Below are positions 60,204 to 64,000 of a stretch of DNA of 64,000 nucleotides, one piece after another. The stretch is from the NCBI GenBank assembly GCA_024234635.1, contig JACKNX010000004.1, positions 248,001-312,000 of the forward strand, in the 5' to 3' direction. Source of the stretch: Pseudomonadales bacterium (GTDB lineage: Bacteria > Pseudomonadota > Gammaproteobacteria > Pseudomonadales > Azotimanducaceae). The translations under genes were made by a program, and so were the position numbers. The first letter of the stretch is position 1; every line of letters begins with the position of its first letter. The notes under the pieces were generated by a model. The model searched no databases, was not told the DNA's origin, and saw only the letters and a program-made list of their open reading frames with translations.

Positions 60204-60872
60204 TCAGACATCATCCAGCGACAGTATGCCGCGCTTGAGTGCCTGATTGATGGCTTCCGTGCGGGAGTTCACGCGCAGCTTGCGGTAGATGCTCTTCACG
60301 TGATCACCGACCGTGTGGCGGGACACCCGGTGATTCACGGCAACTTCCCGATAGCTGTAGCCATGGGCAAGCGCGCGTAGTGTCTGCATTTCCCGCGGGC
60401 TGAGGTGGCCGTTTGCGTCGTCGATGCCGTCCACATTCCCCGAGGGCACCTCGCGAAAGCGCCTGAGCAGATAGGCCGCCACTTTCGCGGACAGCGGACA
60501 GTCGCCCGCATGCACCTGCCGGATGGCGTCGAACAGATGTGAATCCCCTTTCAGATGATAGCCATGGGCACCGGCACGAATGGCCGCCACTACATGCGCC
60601 TCGTCCTCGAACACCGTCAGCGCCAGCACTTGCGCGCCAGCCGCCACCAGCCGGGGGATCAGTTCGACGCCGTCCCCGTCCGGCAGACCCAGGTCCACCA
60701 CCCACACGTCTCCCGCCCGCACGGGCAGGCACCTCGCCTCCGCCAGGGTGGCCGCGTACGCTGGCGGCGCCAGCCAGGACAACGCCCGCGCGCGGGTGCT
60801 GAAGGCCTGCACAAAATCGTCGTCGTCCTCCACCAGCACCAGCGATATCGGTCGTTCAGGAACACAATCCAT
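60204..60872 (-). CDS. NarL/FixJ-family response regulator with LuxR HTH
   Basis: 222 residues from the ATG at 60872; a start at 60908 is also in frame. The receiver domain has the acidic pocket VLVEDDDDF and the phosphate acceptor Asp60 in VWVVDLGLPDGDG, plus KGDSHLFDAI with its Lys. The C-terminal LuxR HTH is LSPREMQTLRALAHGYSYRE, then VSRHTVGDHVKSIYRKL. It precedes the kinase gene in transcription. Targets unknown. Confidence 0.92.
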   Translation of the reverse strand: MDCVPERPISLVLVEDDDDFVQAFSTRARALSWLAPPAYAATLAEARCLPVRAGDVWVVDLGLPDGDGVELIPRLVAAGAQVLALTVFEDEAHVVAAIRAGAHGYHLKGDSHLFDAIRQVHAGDCPLSAKVAAYLLRRFREVPSGNVDGIDDANGHLSPREMQTLRALAHGYSYREVAVNHRVSRHTVGDHVKSIYRKLRVNSRTEAINQALKRGILSLDDV

Positions 60873-60908
60873 CCCCCGATGGTAGACAAGCCCCGTCCAC
60901 CCAGCCAT

Positions 60909-61331
60909 CCCCCGCAGATTGGGGGTACGCGCCGCGATTCCCGCTGACTCCGATTGCGTACCAGCTCACATCCGCGACGCGACTCCCGAATACACGGGAT
61001 GCCGCGCCGCGCTTCGCCTTTTGATACTCCTCGCGTCGCCCTGGCGACAGACCCTTTTCAGGAACAGGAGGTTTCAAACGTTGATCAGACGTTGATCACA
61101 CGTTGATCAGGAAAAGTGGCGTGAAACCTAGAGCTACAGCGGTGCTTCCGCCACTCGCCACCTGTCGACCTCTCAAAAATACCCCCTTTTGTACCCCCAA
61201 CGGCAGTGGCTGTCGTTGTGCGTCGCTGGAAGTCGGCGGCACTCGTCGGGGATAGCGTGAGCAACAGACACCATAGCACTTGTGATCGGTCGATCCGATC
61301 CAGGTCACCAGGTCTCGTGGAGTCGCGACGT
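60909..61331. other. Gene-poor stretch between the response regulator and arsR genes
   Basis: About 420 bp with no supportable gene. It holds the triple repeat at 61078-61110 and two homopolymer-like tracts (ACCCCCTTTTGTACCCCC, about 61185-61200). The style of the sequence changes here towards lower GC, as at an island edge; no integrase or clear att site is visible. Confidence 0.4.
61078..61110. repeat. Three direct 11-bp repeats
   Basis: ACGTTGATCAG (61078-61088), ACGTTGATCAC (61089-61099), ACGTTGATCAG (61100-61110). Period exactly 11 bp, about one helical turn, each with the palindrome TGATCA. Could be a protein-binding array or an att-site direct repeat. Confidence 0.8.
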
Positions 61332-61649
61332 TCATCCATCTCTGTGTGAACCCGCGTTGCACACGGCCACATCGAGGGCATCGAGCTTGTCCATCCAGAA
61401 GCGCTTGAGTCCGTCGACCCAAGTCGCCAGCTCGTCGACACCTTCCTTGTCGAGTTCGTAGATTCGCCACTGCGCCTCTACGCGCACATGCACGAGCTTC
61501 GCAGCTCGGAGCGTCTTCAGGTGCTGCGAAATCGCGGAGGGGCTGATGTCGAATCGACCGGCAATCTCTCCGGAAGACAGTGGCCCGTGAGCCAATGTCT
61601 CGACGATCTGGCGGCGGGTGGGGTCCGCAAGGGCAGCAAAGCCATTCAT
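61332..61649 (-). CDS. ArsR-family transcriptional regulator
   Basis: 105 residues. Winged helix: FAALADPTRRQIVETLAHG, LSSGEIAGRFDISPSAISQH, LKTLRAAKLVHVRVEAQW, RIYELDKEGVDELATWVDGL. There are no metal-binding Cys pairs in the usual helix (ELCVC), so it is of the SRPBCC-linked or SdpR-like type, not an arsenic sensor. The last residues (CNAGSHRDG) look atypical, perhaps altered at a junction. A perfect palindrome sits upstream of its start. Confidence 0.85.
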   Translation of the reverse strand: MNGFAALADPTRRQIVETLAHGPLSSGEIAGRFDISPSAISQHLKTLRAAKLVHVRVEAQWRIYELDKEGVDELATWVDGLKRFWMDKLDALDVAVCNAGSHRDG

Positions 61650-61954
61650 TCTATGATAATGTTCTCTGAACTTAATTAAGTCAATGCTACATCTATGACG
61701 GGAACGATGTCACCCAAGGCGGCGGCGAACGAGCGACGAGCGCTGGGGCAGTGGCTTCGCGCGTGCACTGCTTTCTCGATTCGGTCGCAGACACGGGTGC
61801 TGTCTCACTCATAGGGTACGTCGACGGGAGCGCGGCTCCCGGTTTCGTGAACGGAGGAGCATGGGCAAGATCGACCGGCCCACCGGGGGACAACCGATGA
61901 GATACCGATAGCGGGGATCGAACTATGGTGGCGCGGATCACGAGGACATAGTGC
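61650..61954. other. Intergenic region between divergent arsR and lysR
   Basis: About 300 bp. AT-rich next to arsR, then GC-rich. Short frames occur on both strands but none has a ribosome site or recognisable product. The arsR and lysR promoters should both lie here. Confidence 0.4.
61670..61681. promoter_or_regulatory. Palindromic candidate operator for the ArsR regulator
   Basis: ACTTAATTAAGT is a perfect 12-bp palindrome 21 bp upstream of the arsR start codon, in a short AT-rich block (with TATGATAAT nearby). ArsR proteins commonly repress their own gene through such sites. Confidence 0.45.
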
Positions 61955-62839
61955 ATGGATTTACGCCATCTTCGATACTTCATCGCCGTCGCCGAAGAGC
62001 TGCATTTTGGACGAGCTGCCGAACGACTGAACATCGAGCAATCTCCCCTCTCGCGCACCATCAAGAAGCTGGAATCCGAGCTGGGCGTCGTCCTGCTCGA
62101 ACGCACGTCCCGAGGCACACGGCTGACGTGGGCCGGACAAGTCTTCCTGGAGGATGCCCGCCGGGTGCTGCTCTGCCTCGAACAAGCCAAGACCAACGCG
62201 AAGGCTGCATCCACCGGCTACCGCGGCACTCTCCGCATAGCATTGTCCGACGGCATCGCACGCAGCCGCCTGACCGCCTTGCTCGCACTGTGCAGGGAAG
62301 AAGAACCCGAGGTCGAGATCCGGTTGTTCGAGATACCGTTCTCCAAGCAACTGAAGGGGCTTAGCAACGATCTGTACGACGCGGGTTTCGCTTTGGCCGA
62401 TGAGGTCGAGGACGGGATCGTCGCCGAGCCCGTTTGGCACGACCCATTGGTCGTGGCCGTACCTTCCAGGCATCCCTTGTTGGCTCACCGGCGCGTGCCA
62501 CTCCACGAAGTGGTCAACTACCCTCTGGTACTCTGCCATCCAGAAGTTTGCGAGGGATGCAGTCAGCAATTGGAGCGCGTGCTTCGAACGGTGGACACGC
62601 AGCCCGTCGTGGCCGAGCATGTGGCCACGCACGATTTGATGTTGACACTGGTGGCCGCAGGCTACGGGGTCGGCTTCTCCAGCGCCGCACATCTCGAAGC
62701 CATCCATCACAAGGACGTGGTGGCCCGGCCGTTGGCCGGCCGCTCGTTCATGATGACGACCTTCCTGCTGAGGCCGGACAACGAACCATCCGAACAGTTG
62801 AGAAACTTCATCCGGCGCGTCAACCACGTCGGCGCCTGA
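61955..62839 (+). CDS. LysR-family transcriptional regulator
   Basis: 294 residues. N-terminal HTH: LRHLRYFIAVAEELHFGRAA, ERLNIEQSPLSRTIKKLE, LGVVLLERTSRGTRLTWAG. The substrate-binding domain starts near RGTLRIALSDGIARSRL and includes HDLMLTLVAAGYGVGFSS. Effector and targets unknown. The HTH sequence resembles LysR proteins I associate with integrative elements, an impression that would need a search. Confidence 0.9.
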   Translation: MDLRHLRYFIAVAEELHFGRAAERLNIEQSPLSRTIKKLESELGVVLLERTSRGTRLTWAGQVFLEDARRVLLCLEQAKTNAKAASTGYRGTLRIALSDGIARSRLTALLALCREEEPEVEIRLFEIPFSKQLKGLSNDLYDAGFALADEVEDGIVAEPVWHDPLVVAVPSRHPLLAHRRVPLHEVVNYPLVLCHPEVCEGCSQQLERVLRTVDTQPVVAEHVATHDLMLTLVAAGYGVGFSSAAHLEAIHHKDVVARPLAGRSFMMTTFLLRPDNEPSEQLRNFIRRVNHVGA

Positions 62840-63330
62840 AAGTGCGAGACCCTGTTTCTTTTTTGGTCTTCGTGCAGACCGAAAAGGTATGACTGGCAGC
62901 GATGGCACCTTCCGTATGCCGGAAGCGATTCCACCGATTCACGCAGCCATCATCGACCTCCAGCAAGTGGTTTCGTGTTTCCCACGGTTCATCACCCGAA
63001 TGTCCTTCGATGCCTTCGTGATCAGGATCGAGACTTTCCGGGTCTCGAACATGCCGCGTGACCCTACCGACTTCGATTCAGACGCCACGGGTCTTTACTG
63101 TTGCGTGACGAGTGCGAACACTCATCCGTGGCATGGGGAAGCCAGTGTCGATAGCGAACGGATACGAAGTAATGAGATGACGTAGCGCTTCCTGCACATC
63201 TTCTGCGCTACCGGCCATTGGCGCCAGTCTACCCATCGTCGGACTCCTGTCCAGCCAAGCGCCCGTCGCATGTCCGCCGGACTGGAACCCGTCAACGCAG
63301 CCAGGGGGAGCCAGATGGCCGGAGCGGGAC
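62840..63330. other. Long stretch without a secure gene
   Basis: About 490 bp after lysR. A plus-strand frame of 98 codons (62889-63185, AAGG before its ATG) and a minus-strand frame of 86 codons (63078-63338) exist. Neither has a convincing composition or a known domain, and they overlap each other, so I leave both out. Confidence 0.4.
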
Positions 63331-64000
63331 ATGCGCAAGACCGACCCATCCTTGCATTCCAGGGTCTTCTATAGGCCCATCGAAGCCGCCATCCGGTGGA
63401 GTGGTCTGCTGCGGTTCGAGGCCCGCATCCTCGATGCGATGAACGGCAAGGTCGTCCCCGAGTTGGATGATTTTCCGAGATGGCCGATGCTGCGCCTCAA
63501 CGCCGAGCGCATCTTCGATGGACTCAGAAACGGCGAGCTGCCGTATGGGAGGTCCGGCATCACATCGAACGACCCTGCGCTTCTCGAAGACCCGGATCTC
63601 ACGATACGGCACGTCGATCTCAAGATGTGGATGACCCGCTTCTATCCGGATCAGAGACCGACGTTCCTGTTCGACGACATCGAGCGTCGGCTTCATCCGG
63701 CGATCGGCATAGATGCCGTGCAGACCTTGCTGGCCGACCGGGAAGCACTGAAGGCCAGGCTCGCGGAAATGGAACGCTCCTTCGACGGTCTGCACGAACG
63801 GCATCGGGTGCTGTGCCAGCAGATCGAGAGTCGGAGCGCCGCGGAGCACGAAGTGTCTCCCAGGAGCGAGGCGACCTACCTCAACATCGTCGGTGGCCTG
63901 ATGGGCCTGCTGCTCGGAAAATCGCCGAGCGGCAAGCCTTACTCATCGTTCGAGACCATGGAATCCGTGATCAGCGCACTGCTCGCCCACCACGCGGGCC
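63331..64000 (+). CDS. Uncharacterised protein, 3' end outside window
   Basis: At least 223 residues, open to the right edge. Starts at an ATG with GGAG 6 bp upstream. The sequence is well-balanced and acidic/helical: YRPIEAAIRWSGLLRFEARI, RHVDLKMWMTRFYPDQRP, a coiled stretch LADREALKARLAEMERSF, and near the edge TYLNIVGGLMGLLLGKSPS. I do not recognise its function. The last motif recalls uncharacterised genes of integrative elements, in keeping with the nearby LysR, but this is from memory only. The opposite-strand frame (63292-63849) is a shadow. Confidence 0.7.
   Translation, partial: MRKTDPSLHSRVFYRPIEAAIRWSGLLRFEARILDAMNGKVVPELDDFPRWPMLRLNAERIFDGLRNGELPYGRSGITSNDPALLEDPDLTIRHVDLKMWMTRFYPDQRPTFLFDDIERRLHPAIGIDAVQTLLADREALKARLAEMERSFDGLHERHRVLCQQIESRSAAEHEVSPRSEATYLNIVGGLMGLLLGKSPSGKPYSSFETMESVISALLAHHAG

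Noticed and set aside
61185..61202. Integrase attachment site at the CCCCC/TTTT tracts
   Set aside because: Suggestive of sequences seen near island integrases, but no integrase, no matching direct repeat and no tRNA lie here.
61693..62214. Minus-strand frame between arsR and lysR
   Set aside because: Half of it is antisense to the lysR HTH region and it is Ser/Arg/Pro-rich without a domain.
62889..63185. 98-codon plus-strand frame after lysR
   Set aside because: A weak ribosome site exists, but no domain and an overlapping minus-strand frame is equally plausible; insufficient support.
63292..63849. Minus-strand frame of 185 codons near the right edge
   Set aside because: Antisense to a better plus-strand frame (63331 to the edge) with a ribosome site and balanced composition.

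Overview
The window is GC-rich chromosomal DNA, densely packed with genes on both strands and with G/C-ending codons. The gene set (complete SUF operon, Na+-pumping oxaloacetate decarboxylase, PBP1C with alpha-2-macroglobulin, RlmI, a DeaD-like helicase, CCA-encoded tRNAs) fits a Gammaproteobacterium. The many lipid and acyl-CoA enzymes (malonyl-CoA-synthetase-like ligase, thioesterase, DUF35/thiolase pair, SDR, luciferase-like and PhyH oxygenases) suggest a free-living, perhaps marine or soil, heterotroph. No species can be named from the sequence alone.

Layout. 1-9.04 kb is a tightly spaced plus-strand operon for an envelope machine: TPR protein, membrane-anchored PEGA/FGE-like protein, small secreted protein, TolQ/ExbB/MotA-family channel, a protein of unknown fold, two tandem membrane-anchored von Willebrand A proteins and two lipoproteins. 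This is the most interesting part of the window. The two vWA proteins begin with an ExbD/TolR/MotB-like Asp-plus-helix segment, so the operon looks like an ion-driven stator complex with two different vWA-carrying B subunits. 9.06-10.35 kb holds a methyltransferase and an orphan reading frame. 10.4-16.3 kb is sufBCDS, an A-type carrier, sufT and sufE, preceded by a good match to an IscR type-1 site although no iscR is present. 16.2-21.0 kb (minus strand) holds a membrane protein, an acyl-CoA ligase, two small secreted proteins and a thioesterase-like protein. A probable small RNA with its own promoter and terminator lies at 18.63-18.79 kb.

21.2-28.9 kb is mixed metabolism: a sugar-dehydrogenase-like beta-propeller, the thiolase/DUF35 pair, a glycosyltransferase, a metal-dependent-hydrolase family protein, an SDR and an LLM oxidoreductase. 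28.9-29.3 kb has a 106-bp tandem repeat rich in hairpins next to tRNA-Arg(CCT). 29.4-38.8 kb holds a DEAD-box helicase, rlmI, a SPOR/CBM9/DUF5916 outer-membrane protein and oadGAB. 38.8-39.8 kb is mostly non-coding: six consecutive hairpins, a 59-bp inverted-repeat pair around a 44-residue membrane peptide gene, and tRNA-Arg(ACG). 39.9-47.9 kb carries two PhyH-family dioxygenases, a small monooxygenase, an M20 peptidase, a TPR glycosyltransferase-like protein, an alpha/beta hydrolase and a serine hydrolase. 48.0-48.65 kb is a HigBA-type toxin-antitoxin pair with a palindromic operator. 48.7-58.2 kb holds a membrane protein, an alkylsulfatase-like MBL hydrolase, pbpC and a large alpha-2-macroglobulin lipoprotein. 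58.3-60.9 kb is a NarL-type two-component pair.

From about 60.9 kb the style changes: lower gene density, AT-richer intergenic DNA, an ArsR and a LysR regulator, and an uncharacterised gene running off the right edge. This resembles the edge of an acquired island, but no integrase is in view.
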